Shown: positions 15,150 to 24,251 of the stretch, in pieces
Layout: the number at the start of each line of letters is the position of its first letter
Numbering within the stretch: the first letter of the stretch is position 1
Assembly: GCF_013184745.1 (NCBI RefSeq)
Contig: NZ_JAATVU010000065.1
Span: 1-33,002, forward strand
DNA length: 33,002 nucleotides
Source: Mangrovicoccus sp. HB161399
Lineage (GTDB): Bacteria; Pseudomonadota; Alphaproteobacteria; Rhodobacterales; Rhodobacteraceae
Direction of reading: 5' to 3'
Notes under the pieces: model-generated
Databases searched by the model: none
The model's input: only the letters and a program-made list of their open reading frames with translations
Told to the model about the DNA's origin: nothing
Program-made: the position numbers and the translations under genes

Positions 15150-15209
15150 AACTCTTCCATTGCGGGAGTTCGGCCCGACGGGCGCCCGCGCCGGTGGCGG
15201 TGCGGGCGC
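15150..15209 (-). terminator. Possible terminator region after gbcB
   Basis: An 11-bp GC stem (GCGCCCGC at 15182-15189 with GCGGGCGC at 15202-15209, extended by three inner pairs) is followed on the minus strand by a shorter AACTC/GAGTT stem (15170-15150). GTTTTCGTTTTC then starts at once. Position after the gbcB stop (15238) fits termination before the DASS gene, though neither hairpin is textbook. Confidence 0.4.
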
Positions 15210-15237
15210 GATCAATCCTGGGTGAGCCGCCCCGCGG

Positions 15238-16323
15238 TCACAGGTCGATCTCGATATCGGTCAGCGGGTGGCTGCAGCAGGCCAGGATCCTGCCCTGGTC
15301 GATCTCGCGCTGGCGGATGCCGCCGCCGTGGTTCATCTCGACATTGCCCGAGACCAGCTTGGTCTTGCAGGTGCCGCAGATGCCCCGCTGGCAGGAGGAG
15401 AGCGGCCTCAGCCCGGCCTCGCGCGCAGCCGACAGCACGGTCATGCCCGGGCTGCATTCCACCACCTTGCCGGATTTGGCGAAGCTGACGCGGAAGGTCT
15501 GGCCGCTGACCTCCGGCGCCGCCTCGGGCTCGCCGCCGAAATTGCCCGCGGTCTCGGCGCCGAAATCGAAGCTTTCCTCGTAATATTCCGCCGTGTCATG
15601 GCCTGCCTCCGCCAGCATGGCGCGCACGCCTTCCATGAAGGGCGCGGGGCCGCAGCAGAAGATCCGGCGGTCGAGGAAGTCCGGGGCGATCAGCTGCAGC
15701 ATCGGCAGGCTCAGCCGGCCGGTGAAGCCCGCCCAGGCATCCGAGGCCGGCGCGGTGCCCGAGACCAGCGCCAGCTTCAGCCCGTGGTTGCGCTGTGCCA
15801 GCAGCGACAGTTCCTGGCGGTAGATCATGTCGGCGGGGCTGCGCGCGGCATGGAGGAAGGTCAGGTCGAAGGGCGCGCCCAGATCGCAGGCCGTGCGGGT
15901 CATCGACATCATCGGGGTGATGCCGCTGCCGGCGGACAGGAACAGCAGCTTCTGCTCTGCCGTGGCATCGGTGGTGAATTCGCCCGCCGGCCCGGAGACG
16001 GCGATCTCGCGCCCGGGCGCCATGTGGTCGTGCAGCCAGTTCGAGCCGGGGCCGCCCGGCACGCGCTTGACGGTGATCTCCACCCGGTAGGGCCGCGCGG
16101 CCGAGCCGGAAATCGTGTAGCAGCGCTGGACCATCCCCTCGACGGGCAGCTCGAAGGTCATGAACTGGCCCGGATAGAAGCGGAAGGCGCGGGGCTCCCG
16201 GCCCGAGAAGACGAAGGTCTTCACGTCATGGGTTTCCTGGCGCACCTGGCGGCAGACGAGCGTGTCGTCGCGCTCGGGGTCCCAGAGCGGGATGCGGGTG
16301 GCTTCGGTGAAATTGCCGTCCAT
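15238..16323 (-). CDS. gbcB: Glycine betaine monooxygenase, reductase component (GbcB)
   Basis: The 361-residue reductase has three parts. The FAD domain carries RCYTIS (67-72), the NAD(P) domain LSAGSGITPMMSM (129-141) and CCGPAPFM (223-230), and the C-terminal plant-type ferredoxin has cysteines at 311, 316, 319 and 349 (CQRGICGTCK...ACCSHP). It passes electrons from NAD(P)H to the Rieske oxygenase GbcA. The start at 16323 is preceded by GGAGTGAGC, and the gene lies 2 nt after the gbcA stop, so the pair is coupled. The domain order and length match GbcB of betaine-degrading Pseudomonas and Roseobacter strains, and the partner gene supports the assignment. A related quaternary-amine demethylase reductase is the main alternative. 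Confidence 0.88.
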   Translation of the reverse strand: MDGNFTEATRIPLWDPERDDTLVCRQVRQETHDVKTFVFSGREPRAFRFYPGQFMTFELPVEGMVQRCYTISGSAARPYRVEITVKRVPGGPGSNWLHDHMAPGREIAVSGPAGEFTTDATAEQKLLFLSAGSGITPMMSMTRTACDLGAPFDLTFLHAARSPADMIYRQELSLLAQRNHGLKLALVSGTAPASDAWAGFTGRLSLPMLQLIAPDFLDRRIFCCGPAPFMEGVRAMLAEAGHDTAEYYEESFDFGAETAGNFGGEPEAAPEVSGQTFRVSFAKSGKVVECSPGMTVLSAAREAGLRPLSSCQRGICGTCKTKLVSGNVEMNHGGGIRQREIDQGRILACCSHPLTDIEIDL

Positions 16324-16325
16324 GC

Positions 16326-17600
16326 TCACTCCGCCGCCATCGCGTTTCTGCCGGGCTCGAGGAAGTCGCCGATCCGGTCGATGTACCAGGCGGTGAAGGC
16401 CTCCACCATCGGCTCGGTGAAGGGAGAATAGGGGCCGGGGCGGTAGGCCGGGTCGGACACGCCGAGCTGGCCGAGCCGCACCAGGTCGGCGTCCTCCTGG
16501 TTGGTCATGGTCCAGACGGTGGCCAGGTGGTCGGTCTTGTAGTCCTGCCCCTCGATCGCGTCCTTGTGGACGAGCCAGGTCGTGCGCACCAGCGTCCGGT
16601 CCGGCGAGAGCGGCAGCACCGAGAAGGTCACGACATGGTCGGACATGAAATGGTGCCAGGAATTCGGCTGGGTCCAGAAGCTCAGGCCGCCGAGCGCCGC
16701 CTCGCGGAACCGGCCCAGCAGCTTCTTCGAAGCGACCTTGGTGTCCAGCGTGTGCGACTCCCCGGCGCCCATCAGCGGCAGCCGCATGGCGCGGAAGCCG
16801 GTCACGTCGCGCAGCCGGTTCAGCTCCGAGGACGGCAGGCCGCAGGACTGCCAATGCGCGTGGCGTTCCTCGATGGCGGCCATGTAGGCGGCGGCCTCGT
16901 CCGAGCGGCGCTCGTCCAGCTCGTCGGGCGAGAAGCCGAAGCCGAATTCCGACAGCGGCACGGTCAGCTGCGGGTGGTTGGTCTCGCAATGGTAGCATTC
17001 TCGGTTGTTTTCCAGCACCAGCTTCCAGTTGCCCTGTTCGATCAGCTCCGACTGGTGGGCGACCTTGCAGTTGGCGAGGTCATGCGGCAGCAGGTAGGGC
17101 TCCATGCCCGCCGCCATGTCCTCGATGTCCGCGGGCGGGTCGTCGGCGAGGCAGATGAAGATCAGCCCGGCAATGTCGCGGACATGGACCGGGATCAGCC
17201 CGTGGCAGGACCGGTCGAATTCCTCGCCCATGTGCTCGGCATGGATCAGGTCTCCGTCCTCGCTGTAGCTCCAGCCGTGATAGCGGCAGACGATGTTGCC
17301 GATGGTGGTCGAGCGCGCCTCCACCAGCCGCGCGCCGCGGTGGCGGCAGACATTGCGGAAGCCGCGCACCGCCATGTCGTCGCCGCGCAGCAGCAGGACC
17401 GAGGCGGAGCCCACTTCCAGCGTCACGCAATCGCCGGGTTCGGGCAGTTCCGGCCCGGCAGCGGCGAAGAGCCAGTGGCGGCGGAAAATCGCCTCGATGT
17501 CGAGATCGAGGATGTCGGGCGAGGTGTAGAACGGGGCCTCGAGCGTGTGGCCCGGCCTGCGGCTGCGGACGAGGGATCGGATGTCTTCGGGACCGGGCAT
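16326..17600 (-). CDS. gbcA: Glycine betaine monooxygenase, Rieske oxygenase component (GbcA)
   Basis: The 424-residue protein binds a Rieske 2Fe-2S cluster through C85-x-H87 and C105-x2-H108 (NVCRHRGARL...VCRYHGWSY). The mononuclear iron site is in ENNRECYHCETNHP (H204 and H209, with a later Asp). The C-terminal part has VHKDAIEGQDY and PAYRPGPYSPFTEP blocks that match GbcA proteins. The reaction is oxidative N-demethylation of glycine betaine to dimethylglycine with release of formaldehyde. ATG 17600 is chosen for GGGGAGG seven nt upstream; an earlier ATG at 17684 lacks a ribosome site. It is divergent from the stress protein/symporter pair. Stachydrine- or carnitine-type Rieske enzymes are the nearest alternatives. 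Confidence 0.88.
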   Translation of the reverse strand: MPGPEDIRSLVRSRRPGHTLEAPFYTSPDILDLDIEAIFRRHWLFAAAGPELPEPGDCVTLEVGSASVLLLRGDDMAVRGFRNVCRHRGARLVEARSTTIGNIVCRYHGWSYSEDGDLIHAEHMGEEFDRSCHGLIPVHVRDIAGLIFICLADDPPADIEDMAAGMEPYLLPHDLANCKVAHQSELIEQGNWKLVLENNRECYHCETNHPQLTVPLSEFGFGFSPDELDERRSDEAAAYMAAIEERHAHWQSCGLPSSELNRLRDVTGFRAMRLPLMGAGESHTLDTKVASKKLLGRFREAALGGLSFWTQPNSWHHFMSDHVVTFSVLPLSPDRTLVRTTWLVHKDAIEGQDYKTDHLATVWTMTNQEDADLVRLGQLGVSDPAYRPGPYSPFTEPMVEAFTAWYIDRIGDFLEPGRNAMAAE

Positions 17601-17951
17601 CGGCGCCTCCCCTGGATCACGGTACGGAACAAGTGCCTCCAAGTCTGACGGTTCCTGGCGCCGGGACATGCGGAATAGCGACACTTCGGGGCATGTTTTC
17701 GGCGTCTTGCCGGACCGGGGCAGAAAATCGGCAGGCTTCTGCTTGTCCCGGGGTTAACAGGGCGCCCAAAATATGTTCATTTGTGCAGTATCGAAGCAAA
17801 TTCCGCGGCGGCAGAGAGGCGCTTTGCGCTCCGGTGCCTTGCGTCCTCGACAGGCGGGGCGGATGCGACAGGCTTCGGGGAGGGGGCCGAACGGGCCGGG
17901 ACGGGTCCGCTGCCCTCACGAGAGGGACTAGACCGGAACGGAGGTCATACC
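17601..17951. promoter_or_regulatory. Divergent control region between gbcA and the universal stress protein gene
   Basis: This 351-bp gap has no credible gene. Its AT-richest part (about 17768-17800) could hold a minus-strand promoter for gbcA: TTGCTT (17799-17794), 18 bp, CATATT (17775-17770). That would give a leader of about 160 nt. No clear inverted repeat for a betaine-responsive regulator was found, and no plus-strand promoter could be singled out. Confidence 0.3.
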
Positions 17952-18386
17952 ATGTCATCAACCATCGTCGTCGCCTATGACGGCAGCGACAGCGCCGAAC
18001 GCGCCATGGCCTTTGCCGTGGAGCGCGCCAAGGCCATCGGCGGCAGCATCCTCGTCGCCCATGTGCTGGAATGGTCGCCCTATTCCTTCCTGACGGCGGA
18101 GGAGCTGGAAGAGCGCCACATCCGCCGGAAGGAAGAGATGGCGCGCGCCAAGGAAGTGCTGGTCGAGCCGGAGCTGGCCAAGCTGGCCTCCAGCGGCGTG
18201 CCGGTCAGCTCGGACATCCGCTACGGCCATGTCGCCGAGACGATCATCAAGATCGCCGAGGAGTCGGCCGCCGTGCAGATCGTGATCGGCCGCCAGGGCC
18301 AGGGCAGCTTCGCCGCCCGCTTCTTCGGCTCCACGGCGGGGACGCTTGTCCAGACCTGCCCGGTGCCGCTGACAATCGTGCCGTGA
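17952..18386 (+). CDS. Universal stress protein (UspA family)
   Basis: The single-domain protein has 144 residues. The Rossmann-like fold begins TIVVAYDGSDSAERAM, with the conserved Asp in strand 1, and ends with the ATP-binding motif G-x2-G-x9-G-S (GRQGQGSFAARFFGST, 113-128) followed by CPVPLTIV. The motif marks it as a nucleotide-binding member. ATG 17952 has GGAGGT eight nt upstream; the frame open from 17781 is read-through. The symporter gene follows after 20 bp, so the two are probably co-transcribed; small UspA proteins next to transporters often have a regulatory link, which is inference here. Confidence 0.9.
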   Translation: MSSTIVVAYDGSDSAERAMAFAVERAKAIGGSILVAHVLEWSPYSFLTAEELEERHIRRKEEMARAKEVLVEPELAKLASSGVPVSSDIRYGHVAETIIKIAEESAAVQIVIGRQGQGSFAARFFGSTAGTLVQTCPVPLTIVP

Positions 18387-18406
18387 TGGCCAAAGAGGGG
18401 AATGCA

Positions 18407-19948
18407 ATGAAAGACCTTTCAAGGAAGCTCGCGTTGCCCGCGGCCGCCGCGGCGCTCTTCGCCACGCCCGCGCTGTCGCAGAGCCTCGACGAGACGATCA
18501 ACACCGCCTTCGCCGCGTCGACCGGCTGGTTCGTCAGCCTGATCTTCGCGCCCATTCCGGGCACGTCCTTTCCGTGGATCGTTGCCTGGCTGGTGGTCGG
18601 CGCATCCATTTTCTCTATCTATTTCAGCTTCGTCCAGTTCCGCGTGCTCGGCCATTCGATCGCGCTGGTGAAGGGCGACTATTCCGATCCCAACGACGCG
18701 GGCGAAGTCAGCCACTTCCAGGCGCTGGCGACCGCGCTTTCCGGCACCGTCGGCCTGGGCAACATCGCGGGCGTCGCGGTGGCCGTGGGCATCGGCGGTC
18801 CCGGCGCGACCTTCTGGATGATCCTCGCCGGGCTTCTGGGCATGGCGTCGAAATTCACCGAATGCACGCTCGCGGTGAAGTACCGCAACGAGTACGAGGA
18901 CGGCCGGGTCTCGGGCGGGCCGATGTACTACATGACCAAGGGCTTCAAGATCCGCGGCAAGCCGGGCGGCAAGATCCTCGCCATCGTCTTCGCGGTCTTC
19001 ACCATCCTGGGCAGCTTCGGCGGCGGCAACATGTTCCAGGCCAACCAGGCCCATGCCCAGCTGACCAACGTCTTCGGCGATTTCCCGGGCTTCATCACCG
19101 GGCTGGTCTTCGCGGCCATCGTCTTCGCGGTCATCGTCGGCGGCATCAAGTCGATCGCCCAGGTGACCGAGAAGGTCGTGCCCTTCATGGGCGTGCTCTA
19201 TGTCGGCACCGCGCTGATCATCCTGCTGATCAACATGGACAAGATCGGCTGGGCCTTCGGCCAGATCTTCGAGGGCGCCTTCACCGGCCTCGGCGTCGCG
19301 GGCGGGCTTGCCGGCGCGCTGATCCAGGGCTTCAAGCGGGCGGCCTTCTCCAACGAGGCCGGCGTCGGCTCGGCGGCCATCGCCCACTCGGCCGTGCGCA
19401 CCAAGGAGCCGATCACCGAGGGCTTCGTGGCGCTGCTGGAACCGTTCATCGACACGGTCGTCATCTGCACGATGACCGCGCTGGTGATCATCATCACCGG
19501 CCAGCTGATGGTCGATCCGGCAACCGGGCTCTACATCGTCGGCGAATCCGGCGCGATCCAGACCGTGGACGGCAATTCCGGCGTGGCGCTGACCTCGGCG
19601 GCCTTCTCGCAGAGCATCCCGTTCTTCCGCTACATCCTGGTGGTCGCGGTGATCCTCTTCGCCTTCTCGACGATGATCTCCTGGAGCTACTACGGCCTGA
19701 AGGCCTGGACCTTCCTCTTCGGGGAGGGAAAGACCACCGAGCTGGTCTTCAAGCTGATCTTCTGCTTCTTCGTGATCGTCGGCGCCGCGGCCAGCCTCGG
19801 CCCGGTCATCGACTTCTCGGACGCGGCGATCTTCGCCATGGCGGTCTGCAACATCTCCGCGCTCTACGTGCTGATGCCGATCGTGAAGGCCGAGATGGAC
19901 AGCTACCTGTCGCGGCTGAAATCCGGCGAGATCCGCAAGTTCGCCTGA
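18407..19948 (+). CDS. Alanine/glycine:cation symporter (AGCS family)
   Basis: The 513-residue membrane protein has a predicted N-terminal signal-like helix (LALPAAAAALFATPALSQ) ahead of about ten to eleven transmembrane segments. The family core is plain: LSGTVGLGNIAGVAVAVGIGGPGATFWM, KFTECTLAVKYR, GGPMYYM and the FSNEAGVGSAAIAHS block. These proteins bring in alanine or glycine with sodium or protons. ATG 18407 has GAGGGG eight nt upstream; an in-frame ATG at 18386 overlaps the stress-protein stop and would add seven residues. Glycine is the last product of betaine demethylation by the gbcAB pathway next door, but that link is only suggestive. Confidence 0.92.
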   Translation: MKDLSRKLALPAAAAALFATPALSQSLDETINTAFAASTGWFVSLIFAPIPGTSFPWIVAWLVVGASIFSIYFSFVQFRVLGHSIALVKGDYSDPNDAGEVSHFQALATALSGTVGLGNIAGVAVAVGIGGPGATFWMILAGLLGMASKFTECTLAVKYRNEYEDGRVSGGPMYYMTKGFKIRGKPGGKILAIVFAVFTILGSFGGGNMFQANQAHAQLTNVFGDFPGFITGLVFAAIVFAVIVGGIKSIAQVTEKVVPFMGVLYVGTALIILLINMDKIGWAFGQIFEGAFTGLGVAGGLAGALIQGFKRAAFSNEAGVGSAAIAHSAVRTKEPITEGFVALLEPFIDTVVICTMTALVIIITGQLMVDPATGLYIVGESGAIQTVDGNSGVALTSAAFSQSIPFFRYILVVAVILFAFSTMISWSYYGLKAWTFLFGEGKTTELVFKLIFCFFVIVGAAASLGPVIDFSDAAIFAMAVCNISALYVLMPIVKAEMDSYLSRLKSGEIRKFA

Positions 19949-19960
19949 TCCCCTGACCGC

Positions 19961-19990
19961 TCCCGGTCCGGCCGAGGCGCCGGGCCGGGA
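19961..19990 (+). terminator. Strong hairpin after the AGCS symporter gene
   Basis: TCCCGGTCCGGC (19961-19972) and GCCGGGCCGGGA (19979-19990) form a 12-bp stem with one wobble pair and a 6-nt loop, 12 bp after the stop. No T tract follows, so termination would need Rho or structure alone. Confidence 0.6.
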
Positions 19991-20083
19991 ACCTGCCGCC
20001 CGCGACGGCATGGCGGCTATGACTTGCCCCCCGGACATGAGACCTTACCTGATGTGAGCGTTACCAGTCGAGGAGCCCGTCCC

Positions 20084-20827
20084 ATGACCCCCATCCACGC
20101 CGTCGGCGACATTCACGGCCAGCTTGCCCAGCTCGAGACCGCGCTGGAGCTGATCGAGCGCCATGGCGAACCCGGCGCGCCGGTGGTGTTCTGCGGCGAT
20201 TTCGTCGACCGCGGCCCGGACTCGCGCGGGGTGATCGATCTGCTGATGGAGGGCCAGGCGGCCGGCAATCCCTGGACCTGCCTGATGGGCAACCACGACC
20301 GTTTCCTGCTGCGCTATCTCGGCGACCCGCGCTACGAGGATCCCAATGTCTCGCGCCCGCTGCTGTGGACCGACGCGCCGCTGGGCGGCTCCGCGACGCT
20401 GGCCTCCTACGGGGTCGACGTGTCCGAGGGCCGCTCGCTCGAGGACATCCATGCCGATGCGCTGGAGGCCGTGCCGCAGCATCACCGCGACTGGATCGCC
20501 GCGCTGCCGCGCACCCACGGGACCGGCGGGCAGATTTTCGTGCATGCCGGGCTGCGCCCGGGGGTGGCGCTGGAGGATCAGGCCGAGGACGACCTTGTCT
20601 GGATCCGCGCGGGCTTCCTGGAAAGCCCGTTCGACTGGGGGCGGCTGGTGGTGCATGGCCACACCGCGCTGCAGCATCCCGAGCTCTATCCGAACCGCCT
20701 GAACCTCGACGGCGGCGCAGGCTACGGCCGCCCGCTGGTTCCGGCGCTGATCGAGGGGCGCTCCGCCTCCGTCCTTGCCAGGTCCGGCCGCCAGCCGATG
20801 GGCATCAGCGAGCTCGCCGGGGCCTGA
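20084..20827 (+). CDS. Metallophosphoesterase, PPP-type serine/threonine phosphatase-like
   Basis: The 247-residue protein shows the PPP motifs in order: GDIHG (residues 8-12), GDFVDRGPDSRG, MGNHD, FVHAGLRPG and VVHGHTALQ. These supply the Asp/His/Asn ligands of a two-metal centre. It resembles bacterial phosphatases of the PrpA/ApaH-like group that act on phosphoproteins or dinucleotide polyphosphates; the true substrate is unknown. ATG 20084 is preceded by GAGGAG about ten nt upstream. It ends 4 bp from the convergent modD gene, so neither has room for its own terminator. Confidence 0.88.
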   Translation: MTPIHAVGDIHGQLAQLETALELIERHGEPGAPVVFCGDFVDRGPDSRGVIDLLMEGQAAGNPWTCLMGNHDRFLLRYLGDPRYEDPNVSRPLLWTDAPLGGSATLASYGVDVSEGRSLEDIHADALEAVPQHHRDWIAALPRTHGTGGQIFVHAGLRPGVALEDQAEDDLVWIRAGFLESPFDWGRLVVHGHTALQHPELYPNRLNLDGGAGYGRPLVPALIEGRSASVLARSGRQPMGISELAGA

Positions 20828-20831
20828 CCCG

Positions 20832-21668
20832 TCAGGGCCGGGCGATGCTGACCGCGATTTCGGCGGGCTTCGCCGAATAGGGCGAGGACGTCACCAGCAC
20901 GTCCGCGCCGCTCTCGGCATAGGCCGCGGCATTGCCGGCATGGATCCCGCCCGCCGCGGCCAGCGTGCCCGACCACTGCGGCGCCAGCGCCCGCGCTGCC
21001 GCGGCGACGTCCTCGGGCAGGAATTTCTCCAGCTGGATCACGTCGGCGCCGTGGCGGGCGGCGATCAGCGCGTCCCGGCGGGAGCCGACTTCCACCACGA
21101 TCCGCTTCTCCGGGCAGCTTGCCCTGAGCTGCGCCACCTGCACCGCCAGCGCGCCCTCGCCGCCGAGCGCGCAATGCTCGGGGAAAAGCAGCACCGTGTC
21201 CGACAGCCCCGTGCGGTGGATCGCGGCGCCGCCGGAGGTGACCGCCTTCAGCGACAGCGCGCGGGTGCCGGGCACCGGCTTGCGCGTGCAGGCGACGGCG
21301 ATGCCGGACCGGACCGCCTCCGCGGCATCGACGATGGCGCGCGCGGCGGTGGCAATGCCCGAGGCCCATTCGGCCAGCGTCTGCGCCACCTTCCAGCCCG
21401 CAAGGATCGCCTCCGCCCCGCCCGCCGCGCGCAGCAGCGGCGTTCCTGCCGGGGCCTGTCCGCCGCTCGGCACCAGGACGGCGGCCTCGGCGCCCAGCAT
21501 CCGGAAGATCCGCGCCGCTTCCTCGGTGGCGCAGGCCGTCATGTCGGCGCGGGCGCGCATCTCCAGCCGAGCGGATCCGGACAGGCCGAGGCTGCGGGTG
21601 GTCAGATCGCCGAAGGGCAGGTCCTCGCGGATCATCGCCGCCAGGGTTTCGTCGGGAATGTGGAACAT
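20832..21668 (-). CDS. modD: ModD, NadC-like protein of the molybdate operon
   Basis: The 278-residue protein has the quinolinate phosphoribosyltransferase fold: LPFGDLTTRSLGL near the start, TRKPVPGTRALSLKAV in the middle, and EVGSRRDALIAARHGADVIQLEKF and AAAGGIHAGNAAAYAESGAD at the end. Position as the last gene behind modABC and the ModD-type spacing identify it. The biochemical role of ModD has not been settled; a part in molybdate use or cofactor metabolism is assumed from the context. The start at 21668 has GGAG eight nt upstream, 12 bp after the modC stop. Confidence 0.87.
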   Translation of the reverse strand: MFHIPDETLAAMIREDLPFGDLTTRSLGLSGSARLEMRARADMTACATEEAARIFRMLGAEAAVLVPSGGQAPAGTPLLRAAGGAEAILAGWKVAQTLAEWASGIATAARAIVDAAEAVRSGIAVACTRKPVPGTRALSLKAVTSGGAAIHRTGLSDTVLLFPEHCALGGEGALAVQVAQLRASCPEKRIVVEVGSRRDALIAARHGADVIQLEKFLPEDVAAAARALAPQWSGTLAAAGGIHAGNAAAYAESGADVLVTSSPYSAKPAEIAVSIARP

Positions 21669-21680
21669 GGTGCGTCTCCG

Positions 21681-22772
21681 TCAGCGGGGCAGGGTGAGCG
21701 GATCGACCAGCGCGACCGCCTTGATCCGGGTGATGACCGTCTCGCCGGGCGTCAGCTGCAGCCGGTCCCAGGACAGCCGCGAGATCCGCGACAGGATCAC
21801 CGTGCCCTCGCCGGCCTCTCCAAGCGCCAGCCGCACGGTCATCTGGTTGTCGCCGGCCGGCGTGCCGCCGATGATGCGAGCGGGAAGCGCGTTGAGGATG
21901 GAGGTGTCGTCGGGCGGCAGGCGGCCGAGGCTGACATCGCGCGCGGCGATCCTCAGACGTGCCCGACCGCCATTCGGGCCGAGTTCCCCCGGCACCAGCA
22001 TCCGCCCGCCCGGAATGTCGACCTCGCTCAGCCCGTAATGCGGGCCGTAGCAGCGGATCGTGCCGTCGAGCACCGCCCCCGGTTCCGGCCGGTGGAGCAG
22101 CGGCAGCGCCGGATCCGACAGCATCTCGCCCAGCGGCCCGGCTGCACGGACCTGTCCGGCTTCCATCAGCACCAGCGTGTCGGCGAGGCGCTCCACCTCG
22201 GCCATGTCGTGGCTGACATAGAGGACCGGGATCGAGAGCCCGGCATGGAGCCGTTCGAGATAGGGCAGGATCTCGTCCTTGGAGATGCGGTCGAGCGCCG
22301 AGAGCGGCTCGTCCATCAGCAGCAGTTCCGGCTGCGACAGCAGCGCCCGGCCGATCGCGACGCGCTGGCGCTCGCCGCCCGACAGCCGCGGGACCGGACG
22401 GTCGAGCAGCGGCGCGATGCCGAGAAGGCCCACCACCTCGTCGAAGGCGATGCGCTCCGCTCCGGCACGGCTGCGGCGGCGGCCGTAGCCGAGGTTGCCC
22501 GCGACCGAGAGATGCGGAAACAGGCTTGCCTCCTGGAAGACATAGGCCAGCGGGCGGCGGTGCACCGGGCGGAACCGGCGTCCCGATTGCCAGCTTTCGC
22601 CGTTCACCACCAGGTCGCCCGGCAGCCGGGACAGGCCCGCGACGCAGCGCAGCACGCTGGTCTTGCCGCAGCCCGACGGGCCGAAGAGCGCGGTGATCCC
22701 CTTGCCCGGCACGCGGAAGGCGGCGTCGAGCGCGAACTGGCCGAGACGGCCGGAGAAACGGGCCTCGATCAT
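21681..22772 (-). CDS. modC: Molybdate ABC transporter ATPase ModC
   Basis: The 363-residue ATPase has Walker A GPSGCGKT (31-38), Q-loop [13 protein letters not shown], signature [16 protein letters not shown] (130-145), Walker [13 protein letters not shown] and switch [14 protein letters not shown]. The C-terminal 70 residues form a molybdate-binding Mop/TOBE domain ([13 protein letters not shown]...[10 protein letters not shown]), which separates ModC from general importers. The ATG at 22772 overlaps the modB stop in ATGA. Confidence 0.95.
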   Translation of the reverse strand: MIEARFSGRLGQFALDAAFRVPGKGITALFGPSGCGKTSVLRCVAGLSRLPGDLVVNGESWQSGRRFRPVHRRPLAYVFQEASLFPHLSVAGNLGYGRRRSRAGAERIAFDEVVGLLGIAPLLDRPVPRLSGGERQRVAIGRALLSQPELLLMDEPLSALDRISKDEILPYLERLHAGLSIPVLYVSHDMAEVERLADTLVLMEAGQVRAAGPLGEMLSDPALPLLHRPEPGAVLDGTIRCYGPHYGLSEVDIPGGRMLVPGELGPNGGRARLRIAARDVSLGRLPPDDTSILNALPARIIGGTPAGDNQMTVRLALGEAGEGTVILSRISRLSWDRLQLTPGETVITRIKAVALVDPLTLPR

Positions 22773-23437
22773 GGGCGGGCTCCCGAAAGGCGGCGCTCGA
22801 TCAGCGTCATGGCGAGGATCACGGCGAAGGAGAAGGCGAGCATGCCGCCCGCGAGGATATGCGCCCTGGCCCAGTCGAGCGTCTCGACATAGTCGAAGAT
22901 GGTGATGGAGATGACCTTGGTCTTGCCGGGAATGGCGCCGCCGATCATCAGCACCACGCCGAATTCGCCGACCGTGTGGGCGAAGCCCAGGATCGCGCCG
23001 GTCAGGATCCCCGGGCTCGCCAGCGGCAGGGCGACGGTGACGAAAGCGTCGAGCGGATGGGCGCGCAGCGTGGCGGCGACCTCCATCGGCCGGGACCCCA
23101 TCGCTTCGAAGGCATTGCGGATCGGGTTCACCACGAAGGGCAGCGAATAGATCACCGAGCCGAGCAGAAGCCCCTCGAAGCTGAAGGCCAGCGAGCGGCC
23201 GAGCAGCGCAGTCAGCGGACTCTGCGGCCCCATGGCGAGCAGCAGGTAGAAGCCGAGCACGGTGGGCGGCAGCACGATCGGCAGCGACACCAGCGTCGCC
23301 GCCACGTCGCGCAGGATGCCGCGCCCGCGGGAGAGCCACCAGGCCAGCGGCGTGCCGACCAGCAGCAGCAGGACGGTGGTGGCGCCGGCGAGCTTCAGCG
23401 TCAGAATCACCGCCTGCATCATGGTCGCGTCGAACAT
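22769..23437 (-). CDS. modB: Molybdate ABC transporter permease ModB
   Basis: The 222-residue inner-membrane protein has five hydrophobic segments. The typical ModB stretch is [18 protein letters not shown], and the coupling loop [22 protein letters not shown] is followed by [16 protein letters not shown] 23437 is preceded by AAGGAGAG. It lies 21 bp after modA and overlaps modC by 4 bp. Confidence 0.95.
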   Translation of the reverse strand: MFDATMMQAVILTLKLAGATTVLLLLVGTPLAWWLSRGRGILRDVAATLVSLPIVLPPTVLGFYLLLAMGPQSPLTALLGRSLAFSFEGLLLGSVIYSLPFVVNPIRNAFEAMGSRPMEVAATLRAHPLDAFVTVALPLASPGILTGAILGFAHTVGEFGVVLMIGGAIPGKTKVISITIFDYVETLDWARAHILAGGMLAFSFAVILAMTLIERRLSGARP

Positions 23438-23458
23438 GGCAGCTCTCCTTTCCCGGCC

Positions 23459-24220
23459 TCAGCCGCCGAAGCCGTAGCCGTACTCTTCGATAATCTCCTG
23501 CGCCGCCGGGCCCTTCAGGAAGGCGAGGAAGGCCTCGGCCGCCTCGTTGCCCTCGCCGCGCGACAGCAGCACCGCGTCCTGGCGGATCGGCGCGTAGAGG
23601 TCCTCGGGCACCATCCAGGCCGAGCCGTCATCCTGTCCGGCCAGCTGCGCCAGAGCGACGAAGCCCGCCTCGGCATTGCCGGTGACCGCGAACTGGTAGG
23701 TCTGGCTGATGCTCTGGCCCTCGACCAGCTTCGGCGCGAGCGCCTCCTCCATCCCGAGCGCGGCAATCGCCTCGACAGCCGCTGCGCCGTAGGGGGCGGC
23801 CGACGGGTTGGCGATGGCGACATGGGTGACCGCGCCGGTTTCCAGCACCTCGGGCCCGGCATCGACCAGCCCGGGCGTCGCGCTCCACAGCACCAGCTTG
23901 CCGGTGGCATAGGTGAAGCGCGTCGCCGGATCGGCGAGCCCGTCGGCCCCGGCCTTCTCCGGGCGGGCCTGGTCGGCGGCAAGGAACACGTCGAAGGGCG
24001 CGCCCTGGCTGATCTGGGTGAAGAGCTGTCCGGTGGAGCCGAAGCTGAAGGTCACCTGGTGGCCGGTCTCCGCCTCGAATGCGGTGCCGATTTCCTGCGC
24101 GGCGGCGGTGAAGTTGGCGGCGACGGCCACCGTGGTCTCGGCGGCGGAGGCAGCGGTGCCGAGAAGGAGGGCCGCAAGCAGCGGTCCGGCGCCGAGGGAC
24201 GCCAGTCGATGGAAGGTCAT
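23459..24220 (-). CDS. modA: Molybdate-binding periplasmic protein ModA
   Basis: The 253-residue protein has a signal peptide ([21 protein letters not shown], cut before [10 protein letters not shown]). The oxyanion pocket elements [42 protein letters not shown] and [14 protein letters not shown] are conserved and bind molybdate or tungstate. ATG 24220 is chosen for AAGGA eight nt upstream and the signal peptide; the frame open to 24481 is antisense to modE. The gene lies 31 bp after modE in the same operon. Confidence 0.95.
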   Translation of the reverse strand: MTFHRLASLGAGPLLAALLLGTAASAAETTVAVAANFTAAAQEIGTAFEAETGHQVTFSFGSTGQLFTQISQGAPFDVFLAADQARPEKAGADGLADPATRFTYATGKLVLWSATPGLVDAGPEVLETGAVTHVAIANPSAAPYGAAAVEAIAALGMEEALAPKLVEGQSISQTYQFAVTGNAEAGFVALAQLAGQDDGSAWMVPEDLYAPIRQDAVLLSRGEGNEAAEAFLAFLKGPAAQEIIEEYGYGFGG

Positions 24221-24251
24221 GGGAGGTTCCTTTCGGAGGTCTGGAAACGGA